From Faecalibacter sp. LW9 (GTDB taxonomy: Bacteria > Bacteroidota > Bacteroidia > Flavobacteriales > Weeksellaceae): a stretch of 64,000 nt of DNA. Below, piece by piece: positions 26,800 to 35,316 of this stretch. The notes beneath the pieces were generated by a model. That model saw only the letters and a program-made list of their open reading frames with translations. It was not told the origin of the DNA and did no database searches. The position numbers were made by a program, and so were the translations under genes. Where the stretch lies: NCBI RefSeq assembly GCF_034661295.1, contig NZ_CP141062.1, positions 2,976,001 through 3,040,000 of the forward strand, written 5' to 3'. The first letter of the stretch is position 1. Each line of letters opens with the position of its first letter.

Positions 26800-27779
26800 A
26801 CCTGTTGTGCATTTTAAATAATTGAAGTTTTTAAATGATTAATATTTCTATTGAAATAAGTTTTGTTGATATACTGCACAACTGTTAGAGCTGTTATTTT
26901 AGTTAGTATTCTAGTTTTGAAACCTTCAAAAGTTTTGGCATAATTGCGTCTAATCATAAACTGGTCACACAGTTGTGAGAATAATGTCTCAATTCTCTTT
27001 CGCTGTTTTTTGAACAAATAAAACTGTGGTTTATAATCCTTTTGATTGATTCTTTTGGGTGTTTCCAGTTCTATGTTTGCATGATTGAACAAATCAATCT
27101 GTACCTCAGAGGACAAATATCCTTTATCTGCGAGCAATGTACAATCCGATAATTCCTCTCCGATGTCCTTTAAATAATGGATATCGTGCACAGAAGCCGG
27201 AGTCAAATCTATGCTTTGGAAAACACCACTTACAGAGCATACCGCATGAAGTTTGTAGCCATAAAAATGCATTTGTTGAGAGGCACAAAAACCTCTGTTG
27301 GGAAAGCAATACTGAGCATCTTTACAGATTTTAGAAGTGCCACTCCTGGAAAGTTTACAAACTTCGACAGGCATACTGTCAACAATGAAATATTTCTCAA
27401 ATTCATTAAAGATTCTGGCTATTTTCATTCGTAAATCATTGATATTGTCAGCCAATCTACGTTTACGGCGATTATAAACACTTCGATGTATCCTGCATTT
27501 TATCGTTTCTGGGATTTGACGAAAAAGATGATTTTCGCTGTCAATGCCCATAAACTCAGCAGTTAATGCAAGACTTATCAATTCCAAATCCTTCAATTTA
27601 AGAGCTCGTCTTTGATAAGACAAAAGATTATCTTTTGATATTTTTCTCAATACTTCCAAAATTCTTTCGTAATTTGCATTTAAGTTGTTCATTGTAAATG
27701 TTTTGTGGTTAAAACAATTTACTGATTTTCAATCAAATGAACAACTTTTTTCTTTTTTAATTCATAATGCACAACGGGT
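26800..27779 (-). mobile_element. IS982-family insertion sequence, 980 bp
   Basis: Terminal inverted repeats start ACCTGTTGTGCATT on the left and ACCCGTTGTGCATT (read inward) on the right, the typical IS982 terminus. The element is flanked by a 9-bp duplication of AATATATGA. One intact transposase fills it. The exact duplication and intact gene suggest a fairly recent insertion into the region upstream of the outer-membrane protein gene. Confidence 0.95.
26814..27692 (-). CDS. IS982-family transposase
   Basis: 292 aa, full length for the family. The helical N-terminus is followed by a DDE domain: FIVDSMPVEVCK (first Asp), TLLADKGYLSS (second Asp) and RKRIETLFSQLCDQF (Glu). No disruption is seen. 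The stop codon is 14 bp from the element's left end, so the gene occupies the element almost completely. It probably still supports transposition. Confidence 0.96.
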   Translation of the reverse strand: MNNLNANYERILEVLRKISKDNLLSYQRRALKLKDLELISLALTAEFMGIDSENHLFRQIPETIKCRIHRSVYNRRKRRLADNINDLRMKIARIFNEFEKYFIVDSMPVEVCKLSRSGTSKICKDAQYCFPNRGFCASQQMHFYGYKLHAVCSVSGVFQSIDLTPASVHDIHYLKDIGEELSDCTLLADKGYLSSEVQIDLFNHANIELETPKRINQKDYKPQFYLFKKQRKRIETLFSQLCDQFMIRRNYAKTFEGFKTRILTKITALTVVQYINKTYFNRNINHLKTSII

Positions 27780-27788
27780 AATATATGA
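27780..27788. repeat. IS982 target-site duplication, right copy
   Basis: AATATATGA directly follows the right inverted repeat and matches 26791-26799. Confidence 0.9.
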
Positions 27789-28128
27789 TTTACTACATAT
27801 GTATATCATATAATTCAAATGTTAATAATATACAATCAATTTTAACTTAAAAAATCATTATTCAAGTTAAAGATGCCTCCAAAAAAAAGAAACTTGGATC
27901 AAACCAATTCAATCTTAAATTCCAAATCGAATTAGTTTTAAAAAAAAGAAGTATAATTATAAATAACATCAAAATTTTGAACCAAAGTTTTATTTTGATC
28001 CGAATTTATAAAAATATAAGATTTGACGAATCAAAAGTCAAATTTTAATCAGTAATACAGGCATTCATAAACGAAAAATGATGAATATTAGAAAGCCAGA
28101 ACATGAACTGTGTAAAAAAACAAGTTTT
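27789..28128. other. AT-rich non-coding stretch between IS982 and the IS110 transposase remnant
   Basis: About 340 bp with no convincing ORF on either strand. It probably includes the 3' non-coding end of the IS110-family element; IS110 elements lack clear inverted repeats, so the boundary cannot be placed. Confidence 0.5.
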
Positions 28129-29105
28129 TTAATCAATTTTTACAACAAAATTTTCATGGTAAAATGTTTTATTTTTTACCACTCCAAATACTAATTTAAG
28201 CAGCTTATTGCACACTGCGATTAACGCTGCTTTTTTGTTCTTTCCTTTCTCTACTAATCGATCATATAATGCACGACAATAACCATTACTTTTCTTAGCA
28301 TTCAAGGCACACATATACAACATATTTCTTAGTTGTTTACCTCCTTGTTTACATATTCGTACTCGACCTCGAATACTACTTCCACTTCGATATTCGGTCG
28401 GACTTAATCCTGCATAAGAGATTAATTGTTTATAGGATTCCATGTCTTTAAAACTTTGCGTATAAACCATTATTTCTGCTGCTGATCGCTTTCCTATTCC
28501 TTTCACACTGCTTATTAAGTGGAGTGTTTCTTCATCCCATTCTACCAATTTGGTATGCAATTCAAGCTCTAATTTCGACTTCTCTTCTTTTAAGAATTTG
28601 ATGATCTTAAGGAAGCTTTTTTCTATCTTTTTTGCATTAAATGGACACTTCTTTAGACTATGAATTTGATTACTAAATTTTGTGATTTCCTTGGTTAAAT
28701 CATGGATCGAATTATTTAACGAGCGACATTCAAAGTACGATGAATCGGGCATTGTGTATTTTTCTGGTTCACGATCACAGCCATATTCATAAATCCTTTT
28801 CGCATCTTTTTTATCCGATTTATTACGTTCTAAATGCATCTGAATATAACGCTTGATTTGAAGCGCATTTACAACACTAAAACAACATTTTTTTCATTCA
28901 AAAAGAATATTAAATTCAAATGATAAACTCCTGTTGCTTCCATTACGAAATGTGTATTATTTCCTGCTTCTTTTAGAAGTTTTCTAAATCCAGTTAACGT
29001 ATTGGAAACTTGTAAATGTTGTTCTATTCCTTCCTTATTTTTAAAATAAAGATCTAACGTTTCATTTGATACATCAATACCACAATAGTTGATTTTTTCA
29101 TTCAT
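28129..29105 (-). pseudogene. IS110-family transposase, broken by a frameshift
   Basis: The 5' part (29105 down to about 28870) has the DEDD/RuvC-like start INYCGIDVSNETLDLYF and VMEATGVYH. The 3' part carries SDKKDAKRIYEYG and the C-terminal Transposase_20 segment LISSVKGIGKRSAAEIMVYT, SYAGLSPTEYRSGSS. The two parts join if one base is restored near 28880: the 5' frame reads to a stop just after NEKNVVLVL, while the 3' frame reads VVNALQIKRYIQMH across the same spot. A single-base loss, probably of an A, explains it. The element is therefore unlikely to transpose unless the site is a programmed shift. Confidence 0.9.
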
Positions 29106-29372
29106 TTGTTCTATATTTAATTTCTATAGGAGAGAACTAATCTTGCAATGAAACCTACTATCCTAGCACGAACTTTTTGTTCAAATAAACTGTACGGTTT
29201 TTGGCAAGAAATGAGCAGGGATTATCATGTTAGTGAAGCTTTATGCTTAATAGTATTTACGATCTTAATCTGCCCATTGAGTTCTTTCTTTTTTTTGTTA
29301 CTATATATCTTAAATATAATCAATTACAAACATAGGATATGGTATTTCTGGCTTAATTGTCAAACATGCGTG
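29106..29372. other. Non-coding upstream end of the IS110-family element (possible bridge-RNA region)
   Basis: About 265 bp between the IS110 transposase start and the redoxin gene. In IS110-group elements the long non-coding end upstream of the transposase encodes a structured guide (bridge) RNA. I see no decisive fold by eye, so this is placement by analogy only. Confidence 0.3.
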
Positions 29373-29963
29373 TTAATGCATTGCCTTGATTTCATTTAGA
29401 AAATCAACGATGTCTTGCCCTGAATAATCGGCCATACCAAAAGTGGTATACGCTATATTTCCTTCTTTATCCAAGATAATCGTTGTGGGTAGACTGCCTT
29501 TAAACAATTCTGAAGGAATTGCAGAATGCGGATAATAGACGGGCAAATTCAATTTTTTACGCTGCATAAATTGATGCGTTTTCTCTTTTTTACCTTCAAC
29601 TTCTAAAGTTAAAATCATCACTTCATCATCGACTTTAAACTTGTCGTGTAACACCTGAATGGATGGCATTTCTGCAATACAAGGCGGACACCACGTAGCC
29701 CAAAAATTTAAGAATACGACTTTTCCTTTTAAATCAGCCAAAGAAATAACTTCACCTTGATCATTTATCAGTTGAAAATTCAGGTAATTTTTATTCGTTG
29801 GTGGAATTTCTACTTTTTCTAAATCAGGTTGAAAAAGCCCCATTTTCATTAAACCTTGTTGAAGAAAAGCTTTTGCATCAGTCGAAAAGAGTAAGATGAT
29901 TGCAAAAGTTACAAAAATTAAATTGGATGTATTATTTTTTAAGATTTTCACAATTTTTTTCAT
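29373..29963 (-). CDS. TlpA/ResA-type thiol-disulfide oxidoreductase
   Basis: The N-terminal membrane anchor or signal (IFVTFAIILLFSTDAKA) is followed by a redoxin domain with active site FWATWCPPCIAEMPS and the cis-Pro segment GSLPTTIILDK. It faces the periplasm and would reduce disulfides or handle thiol intermediates. I chose the ATG at 29963 (MKKIVKIL), one base after the stop codon of the DoxD-DoxA gene, rather than the longer start at 29999, which would lie inside that gene. It is the last gene of the operon driven from 32238 and so is presumably part of sulfane sulfur handling. Confidence 0.88.
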   Translation of the reverse strand: MKKIVKILKNNTSNLIFVTFAIILLFSTDAKAFLQQGLMKMGLFQPDLEKVEIPPTNKNYLNFQLINDQGEVISLADLKGKVVFLNFWATWCPPCIAEMPSIQVLHDKFKVDDEVMILTLEVEGKKEKTHQFMQRKKLNLPVYYPHSAIPSELFKGSLPTTIILDKEGNIAYTTFGMADYSGQDIVDFLNEIKAMH

Positions 29964-29964
29964 T

Positions 29965-30966
29965 TTAATGATTGATTTGATGTTCCCATACGATACCACT
30001 GATATCGATTAAACGAATTGTTTTGACCAATTTTGCTTTATTCGAATTCACCGTAAGATCGGCTTTTGCACCTAATGGAATGATTAAGCTGTGTTTTCCT
30101 GGTTTAATTTTAGCCACATAATGGTTATGGATATTTTTTAATGGAAATTGAGCTAAATCTACTCCATTTCGTTCTTCGAGGATTTGATTTTTCTCGTCCA
30201 ATAATTGTATTCCAATCAAAAACGAACCATAAACATCAGCACCTTCCGTTCGATAAACTTCAAACGTCACCGCAGAAGACGTTAGGACAACATTAGATAG
30301 TTCTACTTTAGGTTTTACAGATTTGTTGTGTAATGTTCCATAAACACCTCCATGAAAATATTGATTGGTGTAAAGCGTTAATCCAAAAATGAATAATGCT
30401 CCAACTAATACAACTCTTTTGGTAATGATTTCAGGTAAAAGGCCTGAACCTAACCATTTGAATGCTTTTGAATCGATGAGCTGTGGATTTTTATTCAAGA
30501 AATAGTGATCCAATGAATAATAACCACTTCCGGTAAGAAATAACGCAAATCCTGAAGCGATTCCAAGAACACCAATTTGCCATTCGTCTAAACAAGTAGT
30601 ACCAATCCATCCTGAACCCAATAAAATTCCCATCGCTAATCCGAAAATTCCAATACTCATTAAACGGGTAAAAAGGCCGAGTATAATGAATAGTCCAACG
30701 ATAGCTTCCACGATGGTAAAAGAAACCATTGCAAATTGCAGTTGATCGGGATGCAATACCAGGTGCTCAATCAATGGTTTTATACCTAAAGCATGGGGTA
30801 AAAAATGATTGAATTTCTCCCCGATATAACCTGCTTCGTTAGGGATTAATTTATTGTCTAAAATTAATCGGCGCCAAAATGCCGAAAAATAAGTCCAGCC
30901 GATTACTAATCGTATCGCTAGCGTGAACAAACCAGCCGATTGATAATGTTGATTTAAATTTTTCAT
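29965..30966 (-). CDS. DoxD-DoxA fusion (thiosulfate:quinone oxidoreductase-like membrane protein)
   Basis: 333 aa. The N-terminal half has four or five membrane segments of the DoxX/DoxD type (LAIRLVIGWTYFSAFWRRL and GLFIILGLFTRLMSIGIFGL). A fifth segment near residue 190 (VVLVGALFIFGLTLYTNQY) leads to a periplasmic beta-rich C-terminal domain resembling DoxA. In Acidianus, DoxD and DoxA are separate subunits of an enzyme oxidising thiosulfate to tetrathionate with quinone; fused forms occur in Bacteroidota. Context with rhodanese and persulfide dioxygenase genes supports a sulfur role, but activity is inferred. Confidence 0.85.
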   Translation of the reverse strand: MKNLNQHYQSAGLFTLAIRLVIGWTYFSAFWRRLILDNKLIPNEAGYIGEKFNHFLPHALGIKPLIEHLVLHPDQLQFAMVSFTIVEAIVGLFIILGLFTRLMSIGIFGLAMGILLGSGWIGTTCLDEWQIGVLGIASGFALFLTGSGYYSLDHYFLNKNPQLIDSKAFKWLGSGLLPEIITKRVVLVGALFIFGLTLYTNQYFHGGVYGTLHNKSVKPKVELSNVVLTSSAVTFEVYRTEGADVYGSFLIGIQLLDEKNQILEERNGVDLAQFPLKNIHNHYVAKIKPGKHSLIIPLGAKADLTVNSNKAKLVKTIRLIDISGIVWEHQINH

Positions 30967-31011
30967 ATGGATTGATTTTATAGTTGTTAATATTTTTTGA
31001 TCTCGAAAATA

Positions 31012-31383
31012 TTAAGCAACTACTGCAATCTTAAGGCGTTGGTAAAGAATATAAAACGGAGGACTATTATTTTTTACACTTCCAAAATGTATAGATTTAA
31101 AAACTTGTGTTGAAGTAGAAGTGAAATCGAAATATGAATAAAATTCAAATGTAGATTTTTTTGGGATTCCTACTGCTGATTGTTGTTTTTCTTGTAATGG
31201 CGTAAATTGACAAGATGAAACGGTCTTGGATTTATTTAAAGGTTTTTCAACGGTTAAACCCAACTGTTCGAAGAGTGCATCTTTTACTGTACAAGATGAA
31301 AGTGAAAAACACACCAACAGCATCCAAATATACTTTTGGATAGATGGTAAGAAAAGAAATGTTGATGTATTTTTCATGTTCAA
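31012..31383 (-). CDS. Small lipoprotein, hypothetical, 123 aa
   Basis: Not recognised. A hydrophobic N-terminal segment ends in a lipobox (LLVCFSLSSC), so a lipid anchor is expected; either Met1 or Met3 may be the start. The mature part is short and polar with a Cys in TVSSCQFTPLQ, and no catalytic motif is visible. It lies 4 bp after the TauE gene and 45 bp before the DoxD-DoxA gene, in the middle of the operon. A role as accessory to the membrane oxidase is possible, not demonstrated. Confidence 0.65.
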   Translation of the reverse strand: MNMKNTSTFLFLPSIQKYIWMLLVCFSLSSCTVKDALFEQLGLTVEKPLNKSKTVSSCQFTPLQEKQQSAVGIPKKSTFEFYSYFDFTSTSTQVFKSIHFGSVKNNSPPFYILYQRLKIAVVA

Positions 31384-31387
31384 TCAC

Positions 31388-32188
31388 TTAATAGATAAGT
31401 TCTTGTATTAAGATTAAACCTGCGATTACTAAAATAAAATAACCAAAAATTGGTTTTAATTGAGTCGAAGATATGAATTTTGAAAGATAATTCCCAATGA
31501 TAATTCCTATGACAGATAATCCCGTTAAAATGCCCAATAGATTCCAATTGAATGACGAAAATTGTTGATAATCACTTCCAAAACCTACAAATGAATTGAT
31601 TGCGACTAAAAATAACGACGTGGCAACAGCATTTTTCATTGGTACTTTGGCTAAAACTACTAAACCTGGTATAATTAAAAATCCGCCTCCAGCACCAAAT
31701 ATTCCTGAAATCATTCCTATTATTGCACCTTGAATCACCAATAATTTGGTGTTTTTCTCCATTTTTTTTCCACAATCAATACAATCTTCTTGTTTATTCG
31801 TAATCATACTGTAAGCGGCTAATAACATCACCACTGCAAATGCAATCATCAACATCAGATCCTTTTCAACAACTCCGACAAATGGGATTTGAAGTTGAGC
31901 CGGAAGTTGTGGCATCAAAAAGCGTCTTGTAGCAAACATCGAAAGCATGGATGGTATTCCAAAAATAATGGTGATGCGATAGTTTACTAATTTATTTTTA
32001 ATCTTAGGATAACTCCCTATTATCGAAGTAATTCCAATAATAAACAAAGAATATGAAGTAGCTTGTAACGGATTAAGATCAAAAAGATAAACTAAATTAG
32101 GTACCGTTAAAATTGATCCACCACTTCCCATTAATCCTAATGTTATTCCCACTAAAACGGTGATGACATAACCTATAGTTGTTGACAT
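31388..32188 (-). CDS. TauE/SafE (TSUP) family sulfite/organosulfur exporter
   Basis: 266 aa, eight or more hydrophobic segments with the glycine-rich TSUP repeats MGSGGSILTVPNLVYL near residue 20 and GAGGGFLIIPGLVVL near residue 165. These permeases carry sulfite, sulfoacetate or related anions out of the cell. First gene of the downstream operon (31012, 29965, 29373). Its upstream region contains the operator at 32238. An export role for sulfite made by the persulfide dioxygenases encoded further upstream is a sensible inference. Confidence 0.9.
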   Translation of the reverse strand: MSTTIGYVITVLVGITLGLMGSGGSILTVPNLVYLFDLNPLQATSYSLFIIGITSIIGSYPKIKNKLVNYRITIIFGIPSMLSMFATRRFLMPQLPAQLQIPFVGVVEKDLMLMIAFAVVMLLAAYSMITNKQEDCIDCGKKMEKNTKLLVIQGAIIGMISGIFGAGGGFLIIPGLVVLAKVPMKNAVATSLFLVAINSFVGFGSDYQQFSSFNWNLLGILTGLSVIGIIIGNYLSKFISSTQLKPIFGYFILVIAGLILIQELIY

Positions 32189-32237
32189 TTTTATTGATTT
32201 TGTACGTCAAATTTCCATCTATTTTTTCAGTTAAAAT

Positions 32238-32251
32238 GTTACAATTGTTAC
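32238..32251 (-). promoter_or_regulatory. 5-4-5 operator upstream of the TauE operon
   Basis: GTTAC-AATT-GTTAC, followed 6 bp later by another GTAAC at 32257. It lies 50 bp before the start codon of the TauE gene and matches the sites at 33656 and 37116. The 14-bp geometry is that of Crp/Fnr-family half-sites. Confidence 0.6.
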
Positions 32252-32263
32252 AGAAGTAACCAA

Positions 32264-32302
32264 TAATGAAAAAACGGTTATTCGCGCACGAACAACCGTT
32301 TT
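32264..32302 (-). terminator. Terminator of the YeeE gene pair
   Basis: AAAACGGTT pairs with AACCGTTTT, with an inner TTCG/CGAA stem. The A-run at its left gives a U-tract when read on the minus strand. It lies 34 bp past the second YeeE stop codon. Confidence 0.75.
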
Positions 32303-32335
32303 AAAATAACCGATTATAATAGATTTTTATAGTGA

Positions 32336-32749
32336 TTAATGAGGTAATTTATCTTTTAAAGCACCATATAAAAAAGTTCCTAAAATTGCGCTAGCAACAA
32401 CAATTAACATGGGGAAAACTCCTGCACCTACCAATACAAAGATTGGACCTGGACAAGCACCAACTAAAGCCCAACCTAATCCAAATAAAGTACCTCCAAT
32501 TAAATAGCGTGGGATGGATTTCGTTTTAGGTGAAATCACTATAGGTTTTCCATCAATATCGTTTGCTTTATTTTTTTTCAATAATTGTGTTCCGATTAAA
32601 CCTACAACTAATGCAGAACCAATAAATCCATACATATGGAAAGATTGAAAATTAAACATTTCATAAATTCTAAACCAAGAAGCTGTTTCAGCTTTATACA
32701 TTGTAATTCCGAAAATTGTTCCTAAAAGGATATAAATTATACTTCTCAT
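32336..32749 (-). CDS. Half-size YeeE/YedE transporter (DUF6691 type)
   Basis: 137 aa with three or four membrane segments and the signature GWALVGACPGPIFVLVGAG. In the family this Cys-containing motif lines a path for thiosulfate or a sulfane-sulfur carrier. It is paired with a second half-size protein from the adjoining gene (4-bp gap), as in PmpA/PmpB-type arrangements where the two halves probably form one functional unit. The gene is bounded by a terminator downstream. Confidence 0.88.
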   Translation of the reverse strand: MRSIIYILLGTIFGITMYKAETASWFRIYEMFNFQSFHMYGFIGSALVVGLIGTQLLKKNKANDIDGKPIVISPKTKSIPRYLIGGTLFGLGWALVGACPGPIFVLVGAGVFPMLIVVASAILGTFLYGALKDKLPH

Positions 32750-32753
32750 CGTT

Positions 32754-33302
32754 CTAAAAAATTAAAGGGAATAATAGGTGTGTCATAATTAATCCACCAA
32801 TAAAAAATCCGATGACAGCGATTAATGATGAAATCTGTAAGTCACTTAATCCTGAAATTGCATGACCAGATGTACATCCACCAGCATATCGTGTTCCAAA
32901 TCCAACCAATAATCCACCAACGATTAATAACACAATATTTTTTGCAGTTAGATGTTCAAAAATTTCTATTGGAGAATAGGCTTTACCAGCGCTACTAAAG
33001 CCTAATTCATTTAATTGCTGAATCGTTTGTTCTGAAATCGCAGGGATTTGATGATCGGATAATACATGTGCCGCAATAAATCCACCCAAAACAGCTCCTA
33101 CAAGGAATAATAAATTCCATTTTTGTGCTTTCCAATTAAAGGCAAAAAAATCACACGATTTTCCCGCACCCATTGCTGCACATATCGTTCTAAAGTTGGA
33201 AGAGAATCCAAAACTTTTTCCTAAATAAATTAACAATAACATAATTATTGCAATTAAAGGTCCGCCAATATACCATGGCCAGGGTTGTAATATAAATTCC
33301 AT
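32754..33302 (-). CDS. YeeE/YedE family transporter, partner half
   Basis: 182 aa with four or five membrane segments. The conserved signature GGCTSGHAISGLSDLQISS lies near residue 140, and another Cys-containing segment (RTICAAMGAGKSCDFF) near 40. Homologues such as TsuA import thiosulfate using conserved cysteines. The start codon overlaps the thioredoxin stop region (33302), so the three genes thioredoxin-YeeE-YeeE are one operon controlled from the operator at 33656. Confidence 0.9.
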   Translation of the reverse strand: MEFILQPWPWYIGGPLIAIIMLLLIYLGKSFGFSSNFRTICAAMGAGKSCDFFAFNWKAQKWNLLFLVGAVLGGFIAAHVLSDHQIPAISEQTIQQLNELGFSSAGKAYSPIEIFEHLTAKNIVLLIVGGLLVGFGTRYAGGCTSGHAISGLSDLQISSLIAVIGFFIGGLIMTHLLFPLIF

Positions 33303-33628
33303 TAGTTTATATATTCTTTAATTTTTTTCTTTAAATCTTCAGGGAATAAAACCCCATAATATTTCCAAATCAATTGATTGTTCTGAAATAGCATTAACGT
33401 AGGTACACCCTTTATTTGATAGCTGGCATCAAAATGAATCGTATTGATTTTATCTTCATCTACATTAATTTTTACAACATCTAATTGATCACCAAATTCT
33501 TTTTTAACTTCATCCAATGAAATATCCAAAACTGAGCAAATACTACAAGTTGAAGTGTAAAAATCAATAAGTATTGGTTTTTCCTGTCTTATTCGATCGA
33601 TCATCATTTTGCTTTGATTTGATAGCAA
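33302..33628 (-). CDS. Thioredoxin-like protein with CSIC active site
   Basis: 108 aa with no signal peptide, so cytoplasmic. The active site is STCSICSVLDISLDE, a CXXC with Ser-Ile between the cysteines instead of Gly-Pro. The cis-Pro segment GVPTLMLFQN is intact. It is the first gene of the operon with the two YeeE halves. The likely task is to receive or reduce sulfane sulfur arriving through YeeE; this is inferred from the neighbourhood. Confidence 0.88.
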   Translation of the reverse strand: MLSNQSKMMIDRIRQEKPILIDFYTSTCSICSVLDISLDEVKKEFGDQLDVVKINVDEDKINTIHFDASYQIKGVPTLMLFQNNQLIWKYYGVLFPEDLKKKIKEYIN

Positions 33629-33655
33629 AGGTACTTTTACTTAAAATATTTTAGT

Positions 33656-33669
33656 GTAACTTATGTTAC
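33656..33669 (-). promoter_or_regulatory. 5-4-5 operator upstream of the thioredoxin-YeeE operon
   Basis: GTAAC-TTAT-GTTAC, a perfect palindrome in its half-sites, 28 bp before the thioredoxin start codon. It belongs with the sites at 32238 and 37116. Its closeness to the start codon would fit repression or a very short leader. Confidence 0.65.
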
Positions 33670-33684
33670 GAACGATTAAGAATG

Positions 33685-33716
33685 AAAAAACGTTTAAATT
33701 TTTCATTTAAACGTTT
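33685..33716 (-). terminator. Terminator after the exported persulfide dioxygenase gene
   Basis: AAACGTTTAAAT and ATTTAAACGTTT make a 12-bp stem; the A-run at 33685-33690 is the U-tract on the minus strand. Confidence 0.75.
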
Positions 33717-33722
33717 CCAAAA

Positions 33723-35189
33723 TTATTGTACTAAAGGTAAATTTTTGCTTTTCCAATCGTTGATACTTCCGCTGTAATTTAGAATATTGGTATAGCCTAA
33801 TTTTTCTAAAATCGAATATGCCATCGCACTACGTGCACCACTTTGACAATGAATGATAACGGGAATATCTTTTCTAATTTTCCCACTATTTTTTTCTAAT
33901 GTATTTAACGGAATATTTTCAAATCCTTTGATATGCCCATCAGCATATTCAGTTTCCGTACGTACATCAATGGTTTGCACATTGGTATATTTCAGATATT
34001 GCTGAACCTCATCAGCTTGAATAATTTGGGATGTTTTTAATCCTTCAAATTGTTGGACATCTTGCACATAACCATAAAGATTATCCATTCCGATACGCAT
34101 TAACTTACGCGTCAAATCATCCATTTGTTGCGCTTCAGCGATTAAAATAATTTGTTCTTGTAGATTTACCAATGACCCCACAAATGTGGCGAAAGATTTT
34201 CCACCTTCGATGTGTAAGCTTCCTGGAATAAACCCTTTAGCAACTTCTTCCTTTTTTCGAGTATCAATGATGATGACATTATGTTGAATGGCTTTTTTCA
34301 ATTCTTCATTCGTCAACAATGGAATGTTTGGTTTCATGATTTTTAATGGACGCATTTGTTTATTCCATTGTTTCATGAAAGCAAAATACTGTGGTGGCTC
34401 AGGTTGTCCATCTAAAATGTATTTTGTAAATGCTTCTTTATTTTCTAATAGTTGAAAAGCTGGATTCGTAGCCATTTCTTGTTCTAATGTCGATTGTGGA
34501 ATGGTGCTTAAACTTTTACCACAAAATGATCCCGCTCCATGGCCTGGCCAAATCTCAGTTTCTTTTGGAAGTTTTATAAATCGTTTTAAAGATTCAAACA
34601 ATTGATACGCCCCTTCATATTGACTTCCAATTTGCCCAGCAGCTTTTTCCAATAAATCTGGTCGACCTACATCACCTACAAAAATAAAATCCCCCGTTAT
34701 GGCTCTAATCGGTAATAATTTTTGTTTATTGTCTTTAACTAAAAAAGTTAAACTTTCAGGTGTATGACCTGGGGTATGCATCACTTCGATTTGAATATCT
34801 CCTAATGAAATAATTTGTTGATGTTTTAATGGGTAATGTGGAAATTGATATTCCCAATCTTTCCCCCCTTCTGCCGATAACAATAAATCAGCTTTTACAG
34901 CATGAGCTAGTTCTTGTGCTCCACTTAAATAATCTGCGTGTATATGCGTCTCAGTGACATATTTAATTTTTAAACCATTTTGGTTTGCATAATTGATATA
35001 CGTATCAATATCACGTTTCGGATCAATAACAATAGCTTCCTTTTCTCGATTGGCAATGATGTAACTCGCTTGCGCAAGTGTTTCATCAAATATTCGTTCA
35101 AAAATGACTTCTTGTGCTTTAACTACTGAAGTTAATAAGATTAATAATCCAAAGAAGTAGAGGTTTAATTTTTTTAATTGAAATGGCAT
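33723..35189 (-). CDS. Exported persulfide dioxygenase-rhodanese fusion (CstB-like)
   Basis: 488 aa. A signal peptide (LYFFGLLILLTSVVKAQ) precedes an MBL domain with THIHADYLSGAQ, HTPGHTPESL and GDFIFVGDVGRPD, the pattern of ETHE1/CstB persulfide dioxygenases. Two rhodanese domains follow: the first (about 290-380) lacks a catalytic Cys (LIAEAQQMDD), while the second has IIHCQSGARSAMAYS with the active Cys. Such fusions oxidise persulfide to sulfite and transfer sulfur to give thiosulfate. Unlike the paralogue at 35646 it appears to be secreted to the periplasm. The promoter region has a half-site GTTAC at 35236. Confidence 0.88.
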   Translation of the reverse strand: MPFQLKKLNLYFFGLLILLTSVVKAQEVIFERIFDETLAQASYIIANREKEAIVIDPKRDIDTYINYANQNGLKIKYVTETHIHADYLSGAQELAHAVKADLLLSAEGGKDWEYQFPHYPLKHQQIISLGDIQIEVMHTPGHTPESLTFLVKDNKQKLLPIRAITGDFIFVGDVGRPDLLEKAAGQIGSQYEGAYQLFESLKRFIKLPKETEIWPGHGAGSFCGKSLSTIPQSTLEQEMATNPAFQLLENKEAFTKYILDGQPEPPQYFAFMKQWNKQMRPLKIMKPNIPLLTNEELKKAIQHNVIIIDTRKKEEVAKGFIPGSLHIEGGKSFATFVGSLVNLQEQIILIAEAQQMDDLTRKLMRIGMDNLYGYVQDVQQFEGLKTSQIIQADEVQQYLKYTNVQTIDVRTETEYADGHIKGFENIPLNTLEKNSGKIRKDIPVIIHCQSGARSAMAYSILEKLGYTNILNYSGSINDWKSKNLPLVQ

Positions 35190-35316
35190 CTAATTATTTA
35201 TTATAAATATACAATATTAGTAATAAAAATAAAGTGTTACACAAAAATAGGAATCGAAGTACATCCAATTCCTTTTTTTATTTTAATTATTGATCTTGAC
35301 TAATTAAAATTCTATT

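Noticed and set aside
29148-29399. 83-codon plus-strand ORF in the IS110 upstream region
   Set aside because: It lies in the element's non-coding end, overlaps the end of the redoxin gene on the other strand and encodes only hydrophobic filler with no family resemblance.
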